Assembly: GCA_965263325.1 (NCBI GenBank) | Contig: CBDHGY010000002.1 | Span: forward strand, 496,001-560,000 | Source of the DNA: CBDHGY01 sp965263325 | GTDB taxonomy: Bacteria; Pseudomonadota; Alphaproteobacteria; Caulobacterales; Hyphomonadaceae | DNA: 64,000 nt | Direction of reading: 5' to 3' | In this document: in pieces, positions 9,201 to 18,394 of the stretch | Position numbering within the stretch: position 1 is the first letter of the stretch | Layout: each line of letters starts with the position of its first letter | Made by a program: the position numbers and the translations under genes | The notes under the pieces: generated by a model | The model's database searches: none | The model's input: only the letters and a program-made list of their open reading frames with translations | What the model was told of the DNA's origin: nothing

Positions 9201-10354
9201 CGCGCCGAGTGTTTCTCGTCGCCGCTGAAGCGTCGGGTGACATACTCGGCCGAGAAGTTGCTGAGGCGCTGCGCCAAAAAGACCCGTTTATTGAGTTAGC
9301 GGGAATTGGGGGCGAGGAGATGAAAGCTATTGGATTAACTTCGCAGATAGACACCAGCCCGCTCTCTGTTCTCGGATTATTCGAAGGACTAAAAGCCTAC
9401 CCGAAAGTTGTGAAGCTTGCAGATGCTGCGGCGGCGGAGATCATCGCATACAAACCGGACACTGTTGTGCTGATCGACAGCTGGGGATTTATGCTTCGGG
9501 TTGCGCAACGACTAAAAAAGCAAGCGCCTGAAATTCACCTGACGAAACTTATTGGCCCGCAAGTTTGGGCCACCCGTGCTGGCAGAGCGGCAACACTTGC
9601 TGGCACTGTTGATCAATTGTTGGCGATGTTTGAAATGGAAGTGCCATTCTATGAAGAACACGATCTGCCAGTCACCGTAATTGGGAACCCGGCACTTGGG
9701 CGAACAAAGAAAGGCGATGGGGCCGCTTTTCGCGCGCGTTATGGATTAACAGAGTCGGATAAAGTTCTGCTGGTGCTCCCTGGTAGCCGCCGAGGCGAAA
9801 TCAAACGAGTCGCACCTGCTTTAGTATCTGCAGCCAAATTAGTAAAAGAGCGCGACAGTGACATCAAAATAGTTTTTGCGCCCGCCAGTAGTATTTCAGA
9901 AGAATTTTTGGAGACGTATTCCGATCTCGCAGAGACCGCAATTATTAGCGAAGATCCCCGCGAACGATTTGACGCCATGGCAGCGGCAGATCTGGCCCTT
10001 GCGTGTTCGGGCACAGTAACGAGTGAACTCGCAATGCAGGGAACGCCGTTCCTGGTTGCTTACAAATTGGGGTGGATAACTTGGGCGATTGCCCGGGGCT
10101 TCCTCTATAAGCCAGACTATATGGCAATCCTGAATATCGCTGCGGGCAAGGAAGTCGCGCGTGAATTTTTTCAGACGAAGCTCGATGCCAGCGAAATGGC
10201 AAATACAGCAATTTTGCTCCTGAGCGCTCCGGAGGCTTTAAAGTCTCAAAAACTGGAGCAAGATGCGGCGCTAGTGAAGATGGGTGCAGGAGGTGTTTCC
10301 GCCGCAGAACTTGCGGCGGATGCGATACTCTCAAGCCTAAATAGCCGCTCTTAA
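9197..10354 (+). CDS. lpxB: Lipid-A-disaccharide synthase
   Basis: Peripheral membrane GT19 glycosyltransferase that condenses lipid X with UDP-2,3-diacylglucosamine to the lipid A disaccharide. Family motifs include VFLVAAEASGD at the start and VLPGSRRGEI and GTVTSELAMQGTP in the C-terminal half. I chose the GTG at 9197, which overlaps the lpxI stop and follows a G-rich ribosome site (GGGGGG at 9187-9192); an in-frame GTG at 9185 is also open. The 3' end overlaps the convergent gltA by four bases, both stops being read from a shared TTAA. Confidence 0.95.
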   Translation: MTRRVFLVAAEASGDILGREVAEALRQKDPFIELAGIGGEEMKAIGLTSQIDTSPLSVLGLFEGLKAYPKVVKLADAAAAEIIAYKPDTVVLIDSWGFMLRVAQRLKKQAPEIHLTKLIGPQVWATRAGRAATLAGTVDQLLAMFEMEVPFYEEHDLPVTVIGNPALGRTKKGDGAAFRARYGLTESDKVLLVLPGSRRGEIKRVAPALVSAAKLVKERDSDIKIVFAPASSISEEFLETYSDLAETAIISEDPRERFDAMAAADLALACSGTVTSELAMQGTPFLVAYKLGWITWAIARGFLYKPDYMAILNIAAGKEVAREFFQTKLDASEMANTAILLLSAPEALKSQKLEQDAALVKMGAGGVSAAELAADAILSSLNSRS

Positions 10355-11655
10355 CGCATGTCGACCGGGACGTAATCGCGTCGCGGTGCGCCGGTGTATA
10401 GTTGACGTGGCCGCCCAATTGGTTGGTTCGGATCGCCAAGCATCTCATTCAATTGCGAGACCCAACCGGTGGTTCTGGCTAGCGCAAACAGCGTCGTGAA
10501 CATTGTTGTTGGGAAGCCAATTGCGTTGAGAATAATCCCTGAGTAGAAGTCGACATTCGGATACAAACGGCGATCAACAAAATACTCGTCTTCCAAAGCA
10601 ATTTTCTCAAGCTCCATGGCGACCTTCAAGAGCGGTGTGTCGCGAACACCTAGCTCATCTAAGACCTCGTGGGCCGTTTCCTGCATGACTTTTGCGCGTG
10701 GATCGTAATTCTTATAAACGCGGTGCCCGAATCCCATGAGGCGGAACGGATCGGCTTTGTCTTTTGCGCGTTTTACGAATTCAGGGATACGGTCAGCGGT
10801 GCCGATTTCATTCAGCATATTGAGCGCAGCTTCGTTTGCGCCGCCATGCGCAGGTCCCCAAAGGGAAGCGATACCTGCTGCGACCGCTGCAAACGGGTGA
10901 GCGCCTGACGATCCAGCAAGGCGGACTGTAGAAGTCGAGGCGTTTTGCTCATGGTCGGCATGCAGAATGAAAATCTTATCCATAGCGCGCGCAATTACCG
11001 GGCTGAGCTTAAGATCCTCAGCTGGCACTGAGAAGCACATATGCAAGAAGTTTTCAGCGTAAGACAGAGAATTATCCGGTGACACGAAAGGATGACCGAC
11101 GGAGTACTTATATGCTCTCGCAACCAGCGTCGGCATCTTCGCAATAAGGCGGTAAGATGAGATCATGCGCTGTTCGGGGTCATCAACATCCATGGCGTCA
11201 GGATAGAACGCAGCGAGCGCGCCAACCGCTCCGCAAAGCATGGCCATTGGGTGAGAGTCCCTACGAAAACCATCGAAGAAACGGTCCACCTGGGTGTGTA
11301 ACAAAGTATGCCGCGTAATCGATGTCGAGAATGACTGGTATTGATCGCGGGTCGGTAGTTCGCCGTGTAGCAGAAGGTACGCAACTTCAAGGAAGGGAGC
11401 CTGCTCAGCAAGTTGATCAATCGGATAGCCGCGATGCAGAAGTTCGCCTTTTTCTCCATTAATGAAGGTGATCTGAGACTCGGTACTTGCGGTAGATTTG
11501 TAACCAGGGTCGAAGGTAAATACGTCCGACGTGCCGTACATTTTCCTGACATCGATGACGTCCGGACCATCAGTACCTTTATAGACTGGCAGTTCGACAG
11601 AGTTTCCATCCAGAGTAAACGTCGCTGTGCGGTCTTGTTTGATCTTGCTTTCCAT
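10351..11655 (-). CDS. gltA: Citrate synthase
   Basis: Condenses acetyl-CoA and oxaloacetate at the head of the TCA cycle. The 434-residue protein is the hexameric, Gram-negative type with an N-terminal beta domain (FTFDPGYKSTASTESQITF). Catalytic histidines sit in HADHEQNAST and MGFGHRVYKNYDPRAK, and the aspartate region is VDFYSGIIL. It lies 19 bases after gltX on the same strand and is probably cotranscribed with it. Its stop shares bases with that of convergent lpxB, so no terminator hairpin separates the two transcripts. Confidence 0.97.
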   Translation of the reverse strand: MESKIKQDRTATFTLDGNSVELPVYKGTDGPDVIDVRKMYGTSDVFTFDPGYKSTASTESQITFINGEKGELLHRGYPIDQLAEQAPFLEVAYLLLHGELPTRDQYQSFSTSITRHTLLHTQVDRFFDGFRRDSHPMAMLCGAVGALAAFYPDAMDVDDPEQRMISSYRLIAKMPTLVARAYKYSVGHPFVSPDNSLSYAENFLHMCFSVPAEDLKLSPVIARAMDKIFILHADHEQNASTSTVRLAGSSGAHPFAAVAAGIASLWGPAHGGANEAALNMLNEIGTADRIPEFVKRAKDKADPFRLMGFGHRVYKNYDPRAKVMQETAHEVLDELGVRDTPLLKVAMELEKIALEDEYFVDRRLYPNVDFYSGIILNAIGFPTTMFTTLFALARTTGWVSQLNEMLGDPNQPIGRPRQLYTGAPRRDYVPVDMR

Positions 11656-11674
11656 ATCTTTCCTCAGCCCTTCT

Positions 11675-13153
11675 TCATTCTGTTTTTTCGGTATTCTTAC
11701 CGATTTGTTCGTCTATGCGCGCCAACGTTTCTGCTTGGCCCAGCCATGCAGCGACCAGATTCAAATCAGGTGCTGGTAAATTTGCAGTAAGCGCCGCGCG
11801 CAGAGGGGGACCTATTTGCCCCATAGAGAGGTCATGACGCTCACGGAACCCGCCGATAGCTTCTGCAATCGCATCGGGTGTCCAATTGTGTAAATTGCCC
11901 AATACGTCGCGCAGCGCAACCAATCGTTCGACTCCTTCGCCTCTTAACGCCTTTCTCGCCTTCTTATTCAGCTCCAAAGGCCTTTCCACCAACAAGAATC
12001 TATAGGCTTCCGCAAGGGAATATAGCGTGTTTCCCCTTTCTTTCATCTGCGGAAGAGATTCTTCAATTCTGTCCTTCTGCGTTTGAGTAAGCTCTGCGTT
12101 TTTGTTTAGGATTGGTAGAAGCAACGAAAATAAGCGATCATTATCGCAGGCTTGAATATGGTGGGCGTTAATATCGGCGAGCTTATCGAAATCTATCCTA
12201 GAAGGCGCTTTGTTCACGTTCGTGAGGTCAAACACTTTTGAGGCTTCAGACAAGGTGAAATACTCTTGATCACCATGACTCCACCCAAGACGCATCAAAT
12301 AGTTGAGCAGCCCCTCTGGCAGATAGCCCATGTCTCGATAAGCCTCGACGCCAAGCGCGCCATGGCGCTTTGAAAGTTTTGCTCCATCGTCGCCATGGAT
12401 CATTGGCAAGTGCGCCCACGCCGGAACGACCCACCCCATTGCCTGGTAAATCGGCGTTTGCCGAAAGGCATTGCGTAAGTGGTCATCGCCGCGAATTATA
12501 TGGGTCACGCCCATATCATGATCGTCTACAACAACGGCAAGCATATATGTCGGCGTCTTGTCGGCCCGCAAAAGAATGAGATCATCAATTTCATCGGCCT
12601 GAATCGTGATGTCACCCTGCACATCATCATGGAGTGTTATCTCGCCAGAATCAGGAGCCCGAAGCCGAATGGTAAAGGGTTTGGTCTCGTTCGCCGCAAT
12701 TTGCGCATCTCGAAACGGTGAACGGAAGGGCTTTAGTAAGGCCTCTGCCTCTGCCAATATTTTGTTTCGTTCGGCGTCGGATAGGCCCTCCGCCTTGGCC
12801 GCATTGCGTTTAGCTTCTCCTTCGTCCCGTCGGGCTTGAAGTTCTTCTGGCGTAACAAAGCAGCGAAATGCCGCTCCACTCTCCACCATCGCTTCGGCAA
12901 CCTCGATGTGCCGCTGTACGCGCTCAAACTGAAATACTGGTTCTTCGTCGCCCAGCATTCCGAGCCATTCCATTCCATCGAGAATGGCTGCGACGGCTTC
13001 TGGTGTAGAGCGTTTGCGATCGGTGTCCTCAATTCTCAACAAAAACTTGCCATTATGGCGTTTTGCAAACAAGAAGTTGAAAAGCGCGGTTCTTGCACCT
13101 CCAATGTGCAAAAACCCCGTGGGGGAGGGAGCAAATCGCGTAATTACCGTCAT
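11675..13153 (-). CDS. gltX: Glutamate--tRNA ligase
   Basis: Class I aminoacyl-tRNA synthetase that charges tRNA with glutamate. The HIGH-type motif is FLHIGGARTALFNF near the N-terminus and the KMSKS-type motif is KLSKRHG. The C-terminal helical anticodon-binding part is complete, for 492 residues. I took the ATG at 13153 (MTVITRFAPSPTG); the frame continues upstream to 13183 but those codons precede the conserved opening. comEC starts divergently 78 bases away. Many Alphaproteobacteria have a single GltX of this kind working with GatCAB to make Gln-tRNA; GatCAB is not in this window. Confidence 0.96.
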   Translation of the reverse strand: MTVITRFAPSPTGFLHIGGARTALFNFLFAKRHNGKFLLRIEDTDRKRSTPEAVAAILDGMEWLGMLGDEEPVFQFERVQRHIEVAEAMVESGAAFRCFVTPEELQARRDEGEAKRNAAKAEGLSDAERNKILAEAEALLKPFRSPFRDAQIAANETKPFTIRLRAPDSGEITLHDDVQGDITIQADEIDDLILLRADKTPTYMLAVVVDDHDMGVTHIIRGDDHLRNAFRQTPIYQAMGWVVPAWAHLPMIHGDDGAKLSKRHGALGVEAYRDMGYLPEGLLNYLMRLGWSHGDQEYFTLSEASKVFDLTNVNKAPSRIDFDKLADINAHHIQACDNDRLFSLLLPILNKNAELTQTQKDRIEESLPQMKERGNTLYSLAEAYRFLLVERPLELNKKARKALRGEGVERLVALRDVLGNLHNWTPDAIAEAIGGFRERHDLSMGQIGPPLRAALTANLPAPDLNLVAAWLGQAETLARIDEQIGKNTEKTE

Positions 13154-13231
13154 CCGCGCCCATATGGCATTGCTGCAGCGCAAAATAAAGCTCGCTCTCG
13201 TTTTTGGAGTTTTGCAAAGCGGGCTTTAGAG

Positions 13232-15265
13232 ATGTTGGCGTTTCTAAGCACAAAAGCAGATGATGAACGTTCGTATCACGCTCGGCCTTTGATCTTTGCG
13301 TTTGGCTTGTGTGCGGGGTCTGCTCTGTATTTCGCAGTTTTATTCGAACCGGAGCCGATTTCGGTGCTGCTTGGATGGCTGCTGGCCCTTGGTGCCCTTC
13401 AGTTAAGCTTAATGCGTCTAGAGGCCCTGGGGGTTTTGGCTGCAATAATTGTGTTCTCCATCGTCAGCGGTTTCGGGCTCGCCAAAGTTCGCACACATAT
13501 GGTGGCTTCTGAACCGGTCTCGTTAGACCTTGCCCCTGTTATGGTGGAAGGGTGGATCGTTGGCATCGAGCCTGGATCGAAAGGCGTGAGGGTGCGTATT
13601 CTGACCCATGCCGTAGAGGGTAAAAATGATGATAAACGCCCGAGAGAAATAAGGTTAACACACCGCTCAAGCTTAAGTGTCTCTGCTGGCAGGTTTGTCA
13701 GGTGCCTAGCTGTGCTTCGATCTCCGCCAGGGCCATCCATTCCGGGTGATTATGACTTCCGAAGACAATCCTGGTTTGCTGGATTAGACGCTGTTGGCTA
13801 CGTTCAGGGTCGCTGTCGCGGCGGTGCCGTGGGGCACTCGAATAACCCAAACGTCGCAACAAGGGCTTATATTGCGTCGCTCCGGCGCGACCTCGCAGAA
13901 TTTACGCGGATCTCAGCGGGGAAGCGCGCCGGCGGATTTGCAGCGGCGCTGACGTCAGGTGACAGAAGTTTTATGGCTCAAGCAGATCGTGACGCCTTGC
14001 GAGCTGCGGGCCTCGCACATCTACTTGCGATATCCGGCCTGCACATTGGTATTGTTTGCGGGCTCGTTTATTTGATCTTCTTCAAACGCCTCGCGCGGAT
14101 TAGCTGGCTCGCACGCCAACTACCATTGCAAAAGCCGGCAGCGGTTGCTGCTCTAATTGCCGGCGGATCTTATCTGGTGATATCCGGCGCAAGTGTGTCG
14201 GCGCAGCGCGCATTCATAATGGCCGCACTGGTGTTCACAGCTATACTCATTGATAGGAATGCAATCAGCTTGCGGACATTCGCACTCGCGATGATCGCGG
14301 TACTCGCTATCTCGCCAGTCAGCGTATTAACACCCGGATTTCAAATGTCATTCGCGGCGACGGGTGCTTTAATCGCAGTGTACGAAGTATGGCGCGAAAG
14401 ACGCATGTCGCTACCGCAGGGGTTTGGGTCTGGTCCAGCGTTTGCGTTTAAGTCTTTGATTGTGACATCTATAGCTGCAGGGCTCGCAACAGCTCCTTTT
14501 GCATTTTACCACTTTGATCGGATTGCTCCGTACGGCCTCCTTGCGAATGTATTTGCAATGCCGATCATCTCATTCGTGACAGCGCCGGCCGCGGCTTTGT
14601 CATTGGTGCTGGCACCGTTTGGACTAGCGGAGTACGGTCTTCGATTGTTTGGCTGGTCACTCGAATTGGTGCTCGCCATTGCGCATTGGACTGCCGGTTC
14701 TACGGTGAGTACCGGTCCACAGTGGAAGCCAATGCCGGACACGTCCCTTTTTCTTTTTTCCATTGCGATCGGATGCTTTATCCTCCTTACCGGAAAAACT
14801 CGCAGAAACATCACTGGAGCGGCGTGTGCATTCGCTCTGCTGAACTGGTGGATGAGTATACCTGCGTCTGTATTGTGGGCACCGTCAGGGGATGTATATG
14901 CGAGGATCGAGGGGCGCTATACGCTCATCTCGTTTGTTGACGGCGAAGGCCTTGCACCTCTCCGATACAAAGGGCTGACCGTATCGGGATACTGTAAGAA
15001 CAGAGTATGCTCAATTGAAACCGATAGTGGATTAGTCGTGTTGTTCGGCGATGATAATATAGAACAGTGCGATAGGGCTCAAGCAAGAAAAGCCCGGCTT
15101 GTTTTGTCCATGCGCAACAAACTCGAAAATTGTGGTGAGGTAATTTCCTTCTCGCAAATCAAAAATAATGGCGGCGCTTCCATTCGGTTAAAAGAAAGCG
15201 CCGTAAAAATTAGATTTGCAAAAAAATGTGGCAGTCGTCCTTGGATGCCTGTGTGCGATGACTAA
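13232..15265 (+). CDS. comEC: ComEC/Rec2-family inner-membrane DNA uptake protein
   Basis: Membrane channel of the ComEC/Rec2 family, which imports single-stranded DNA in competent bacteria. The N-terminal soluble DUF4131-like domain (about residues 60-200) is followed by the Competence domain with the family block AAGLAHLLAISGLHIGI and many transmembrane helices. The C-terminal 130 residues are short and divergent, with no recognisable metallo-beta-lactamase motif (no HxHxDH). The start is uncertain: the frame is open back to 12836 but that part runs antisense through gltX, so I chose the ATG at 13232. The 3' end overlaps lexA by four bases. Confidence 0.85.
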   Translation: MLAFLSTKADDERSYHARPLIFAFGLCAGSALYFAVLFEPEPISVLLGWLLALGALQLSLMRLEALGVLAAIIVFSIVSGFGLAKVRTHMVASEPVSLDLAPVMVEGWIVGIEPGSKGVRVRILTHAVEGKNDDKRPREIRLTHRSSLSVSAGRFVRCLAVLRSPPGPSIPGDYDFRRQSWFAGLDAVGYVQGRCRGGAVGHSNNPNVATRAYIASLRRDLAEFTRISAGKRAGGFAAALTSGDRSFMAQADRDALRAAGLAHLLAISGLHIGIVCGLVYLIFFKRLARISWLARQLPLQKPAAVAALIAGGSYLVISGASVSAQRAFIMAALVFTAILIDRNAISLRTFALAMIAVLAISPVSVLTPGFQMSFAATGALIAVYEVWRERRMSLPQGFGSGPAFAFKSLIVTSIAAGLATAPFAFYHFDRIAPYGLLANVFAMPIISFVTAPAAALSLVLAPFGLAEYGLRLFGWSLELVLAIAHWTAGSTVSTGPQWKPMPDTSLFLFSIAIGCFILLTGKTRRNITGAACAFALLNWWMSIPASVLWAPSGDVYARIEGRYTLISFVDGEGLAPLRYKGLTVSGYCKNRVCSIETDSGLVVLFGDDNIEQCDRAQARKARLVLSMRNKLENCGEVISFSQIKNNGGASIRLKESAVKIRFAKKCGSRPWMPVCDD

Positions 15266-15939
15266 TCATATCGCCTTACAAGGGCGACTAGCTTGCCCTG
15301 GACCTTGACGCGGTCAGGGCCAAAAATACGCGTTTCGTATTCTTCGTTTGCAGCTTCGAGTGCGATCGATTTGCCTTTTTTGCGTAAGCGTTTGAGCGTT
15401 GCCTCTTCGTCGTCAATTAGGGCTACGACGATATCGCCTGTGGTCGCTGTATCGGTTCTTTTCAAGATAACCAGATCGCCTTCAAGGATGCCAGCGTCAA
15501 TCATCGAGTCGCCTTTGACTTCCAACGCATAATGATCGTCGCCCTCTGGTAAATCAGATGGAGGATTAACGCGGGATGTCTCATGCTGAATTGCCTCTAT
15601 CGGAACACCCGCAGCGATACGGCCGAGCACTGGGATGCTGCGTGTGTTGCTGCCGTGGTCTGATGTGCCAACGAGACTTGGGCGAAATGTTTGTCTTCCT
15701 CTTGGCGGCGCAGATGTTGTTGCAGACTCAGGAAGTTTCAGCACTTCAAGCGCGCGCGCCCGGTGAGGGAGCCTGCGGATAAAGCCTCGCTCTTCGAGAG
15801 CTGTTATCAATCTGTGGATTCCTGACTTTGAAGCCAGGTTAAGAGCGCTCTTCATCTCATCAAAAGAAGGGGACACTCCGTCTTCTTTGATATGAGTGTG
15901 AATAAATAGAAGGAGTTCTTTTTGTTTTGCGGTCAGCAT
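15262..15939 (-). CDS. lexA: LexA SOS repressor
   Basis: Represses DNA-damage genes and cleaves itself when RecA is activated. An N-terminal winged helix (residues 1-65, with SKSGIHRLITALEERGFIRR as recognition region) is joined to an S24 peptidase domain. The cleavage site is Ala110-Gly111 (GRIAAGVP) and the catalytic pair is Ser145 (GDSM) and Lys183 (TLKRL). The promoter region holds a perfect GTTC-N7-GTTC box, so it is autoregulated. It is the last gene after trpC on this strand. In related genomes moaC and moeA lie between trpC and lexA; here they do not. Confidence 0.97.
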   Translation of the reverse strand: MLTAKQKELLLFIHTHIKEDGVSPSFDEMKSALNLASKSGIHRLITALEERGFIRRLPHRARALEVLKLPESATTSAPPRGRQTFRPSLVGTSDHGSNTRSIPVLGRIAAGVPIEAIQHETSRVNPPSDLPEGDDHYALEVKGDSMIDAGILEGDLVILKRTDTATTGDIVVALIDDEEATLKRLRKKGKSIALEAANEEYETRIFGPDRVKVQGKLVALVRRYD

Positions 15940-15976
15940 AATCGGGTCCCTTTCCGGGCGAATCTATTCACGAAAC

Positions 15977-15991
15977 GTTCTATACTTGTTC
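15977..15991 (-). promoter_or_regulatory. LexA operator (alphaproteobacterial SOS box) of lexA
   Basis: GTTCTATACTTGTTC on the plus strand is an exact GTTC-N7-GTTC direct repeat, the LexA recognition site of Alphaproteobacteria. It lies 38-52 bases upstream of the lexA ATG and overlaps a possible -10 (TATAGA, minus strand, at 15984-15979). A TTGACA lies 15 bases further upstream at 16005-16000, within the end of trpC. Binding here would block lexA transcription from its own promoter. Confidence 0.88.
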
Positions 15992-16001
15992 CACCTTAAT
16001 G

Positions 16002-16799
16002 TCAAACTGTTCCGGCTTGTTTCAGCTCCGAAACCAAGGACTTACGCCTGTTGGAGAGCATCAGACTCTCTCCAATCAAAAAGCGCTGTGCGCCAGACTT
16101 TCGCAAGCGAATTATGTCTTCTGGGGTTTTAACGCCGCTTTCTGACACGATGGGCGTATTTTTTGGAATGAGTTTGCTGAGGCGCTCAGTTACCGACAGG
16201 TCCGTGCTCATTTTTGTAAGATCACGATTGTTGATGCCGAGCAGACCGCCTCGCAGTCTCATCGCGCGTTCGAGTTCATCTTCATTGTGGACCTCGATTA
16301 GCGCGTCCATTTTGAATTCGTGGGCTGCGCTCAACAAGTCATTTGCAAGCGCATTATCAACCGCGGCCATGATGATGAGAATTGCGTCAGCGCCGTGAGC
16401 GCGCGCTTCGATGATCTGAATAGGATCGATTATAAAGTCTTTGCGGAGGAGCGGTATTGAAACCGCATCTTTGATGGCCAGAAGATCACTCAGGTTTCCG
16501 CCAAAGCTTGGGCCATCTGTCAGCACAGAAAGGCAAGCCGCGCCGCCCGCTTCATACTCACTTGCAATATCGAAGGAGTTCGCTCCTGGTAGTATTTCAC
16601 CAGCTGATGGGCTTTTGCGTTTCAGTTCGCAAATTAGTCCGTTTCCTCCTGTCTCCGTGACCTGGGTGAGTGCACGCGCAAAGCCCCTTGGTGCTGGCTG
16701 TGCGGCGGCGACAGATAAAATGTCGGACAGGCCACGAGTGGCCTTCAGGGCTGCGACTTCATCCTTTTTGTATTCCAAGATTGGTGTGAGCGCATTCAT
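16002..16799 (-). CDS. trpC: Indole-3-glycerol phosphate synthase
   Basis: Closes the indole ring from carboxyphenylaminodeoxyribulose phosphate in tryptophan synthesis. It is a 265-residue TIM barrel with the usual ELKRKSPSAGEI motif near the N-terminus, LRKDFIIDP, and the phosphate-binding end VSESGVKTPEDI followed by FLIGESLM. It follows trpD by six bases on the same strand and is monofunctional, with no TrpF fusion. lexA follows after a 62-base gap that holds the SOS box. Confidence 0.96.
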   Translation of the reverse strand: MNALTPILEYKKDEVAALKATRGLSDILSVAAAQPAPRGFARALTQVTETGGNGLICELKRKSPSAGEILPGANSFDIASEYEAGGAACLSVLTDGPSFGGNLSDLLAIKDAVSIPLLRKDFIIDPIQIIEARAHGADAILIIMAAVDNALANDLLSAAHEFKMDALIEVHNEDELERAMRLRGGLLGINNRDLTKMSTDLSVTERLSKLIPKNTPIVSESGVKTPEDIIRLRKSGAQRFLIGESLMLSNRRKSLVSELKQAGTV

Positions 16800-16805
16800 T
16801 CCGAG

Positions 16806-17819
16806 CTAATCTCTACCGTTTGATATTGCCACAAGTCTATTGAGCGTGGCGCGGGCTTTACCGCTATCAATGGCTTCTGAAGCAGCGGCCACGCCTTCTT
16901 TGAGCGAATTTGCGATACCAAGAACAAGAAGTCCCGCAGCTGCATTTAGTAAGACGCAGTCGCGAAATGGGCCTTCCTGACCTTCAAGCAATTCCTGAAT
17001 TGCAAGCGCGTTCTCGCTCGGCGATCCACCTTCCAGAGCGGATAGGGCGCTCGAGCTCAGACCAGCATCGTCAGGCGTGATTTCAAATTCCTTCACGACC
17101 GATCCATTAACTTCGGCCACTTTCGTCACGCCAGAGATCGACACTTCGTCGATACCATCGATACCATGAACGACCCAAGCCCGTTTTGTACCAAGCCGCG
17201 CAAGCGTATCGGCCATTGGGCGCACCCATTCCGGCGCAAACACGCCCAGTACCTGGTGTTTTGCACCGGCTGGATTTGTCAGTGGCCCAAGTAGATTGAA
17301 GACCGTTCTAATCCCAAGCGAAGCGCGCACCGGCGCAACATGGCGCATAGCGGAATGATGAGAACGGGCAAACATAAAGGCGACGCCAGCGTTGTTGAGG
17401 CAATTATGAAATATGGCTTCGTCGATTTCGAGGCTGACACCAAGTTCTTCAAGTACATCTGCAGAGCCTGTTTTGGGCGGAACAGACCGGTTGCCATGTT
17501 TGGCAACGCGGCCGCCCGCAGCAGCTATTACAATGGCGCTTGCAGTAGACGTATTGAGTGACTTCCAGGGCAACCCACCTGTGCCACAGGTATCTAGTAT
17601 ATCGCCCTCGACTGTGAGCTTGCGAGCGTGTTGACGCATAATTTGAACGCCCGCAATCAGCTCATTGGCAGTTTCACCGCGTACCGCTAATCCTGTCAAA
17701 AACCCACCGATTTGTTCTGGTTTTGCTGCGCCTCCAAGCATGTCTTGAAATGCGCCAGATAAAAGTTCCGGTGACAAATCTTCGCCGCGAGCAAGAGATT
17801 TAATGGCGTCTGCAATCAT
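16806..17819 (-). CDS. trpD: Anthranilate phosphoribosyltransferase
   Basis: Joins anthranilate to PRPP. The PRPP-binding glycine motif DTCGTGG is clear, followed by NTSTA and KHGNRS, and the second metal/PRPP region appears as DEVSISG. The 337-residue length is normal. It overlaps trpG by four bases (ATGA) and precedes trpC, forming trpE-trpG-trpD-trpC on the minus strand. The stop codon is followed almost at once by trpC. Confidence 0.96.
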   Translation of the reverse strand: MIADAIKSLARGEDLSPELLSGAFQDMLGGAAKPEQIGGFLTGLAVRGETANELIAGVQIMRQHARKLTVEGDILDTCGTGGLPWKSLNTSTASAIVIAAAGGRVAKHGNRSVPPKTGSADVLEELGVSLEIDEAIFHNCLNNAGVAFMFARSHHSAMRHVAPVRASLGIRTVFNLLGPLTNPAGAKHQVLGVFAPEWVRPMADTLARLGTKRAWVVHGIDGIDEVSISGVTKVAEVNGSVVKEFEITPDDAGLSSSALSALEGGSPSENALAIQELLEGQEGPFRDCVLLNAAAGLLVLGIANSLKEGVAAASEAIDSGKARATLNRLVAISNGRD

Positions 17820-18394
17820 AAAAGGCGCAACCAGTTTTCGAGCAGCTTGTGTCCGTGCTGCGTTAAAATGCTCTCTGGATGAAATTGAACCCCGAAAACC
17901 GGCCGGGTGACATGGTGCATCGCCATAATTTCTCCGTCATCAGTATGAGCGTCGGCGGTAAGACATTCCGGCAGCGTCTCGTGCGAAACAGAAAGTGAAT
18001 GATACCTGACGACAGAAAATTTTGAAGGTATGTCGTCAAACAGAGCGCCCCCGCGATGTGTCACATCTGACAGTTTGCCGTGCCTAATCTCCATCGCTGT
18101 TTGAACGTTTCCCCCATAAGCTTGCCCGATGCTTTGATGACCGAGGCAAACGCCGAGAATAGGGATGTGTTCCGGAGCTATTTGTACAAGTTCAACGCAA
18201 ATGCCAGCCTCGTTTGGAGTGCAAGGACCGGGTGAAAGCACGAAACCCTGCGCATTTTGTTGTAAGGCCTCTTCTGCTGATAGCTGGTCGTTCCGAACAA
18301 CGTGGGTCGAGGCACCAATCTCCTCGAGATAATGAACAAGGTTCCAGGTGAAACTGTCATAATTATCGATCACCAGGACGTGCTTCTTGCTCAT
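17816..18394 (-). CDS. trpG: Anthranilate synthase component II (glutamine amidotransferase)
   Basis: Supplies ammonia from glutamine to TrpE. Class I glutamine amidotransferase with nucleophile Cys83 in GVCLGHQSIGQA and the His-Glu pair in FHPESIL near residue 171. The start VLVIDNYDSFTWNLVHYL is typical of TrpG/PabA. TrpG and PabA are hard to separate by sequence, and one copy may serve both pathways; the position between trpE and trpD favours TrpG. Both ends overlap the neighbours by four bases. Confidence 0.94.
   Translation of the reverse strand: MSKKHVLVIDNYDSFTWNLVHYLEEIGASTHVVRNDQLSAEEALQQNAQGFVLSPGPCTPNEAGICVELVQIAPEHIPILGVCLGHQSIGQAYGGNVQTAMEIRHGKLSDVTHRGGALFDDIPSKFSVVRYHSLSVSHETLPECLTADAHTDDGEIMAMHHVTRPVFGVQFHPESILTQHGHKLLENWLRLL

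Noticed and set aside
12836..13231. N-terminal extension of the comEC reading frame back to 12836
   Set aside because: This part lies antisense to gltX, has no conserved ComEC sequence and is best explained as open frame by chance.
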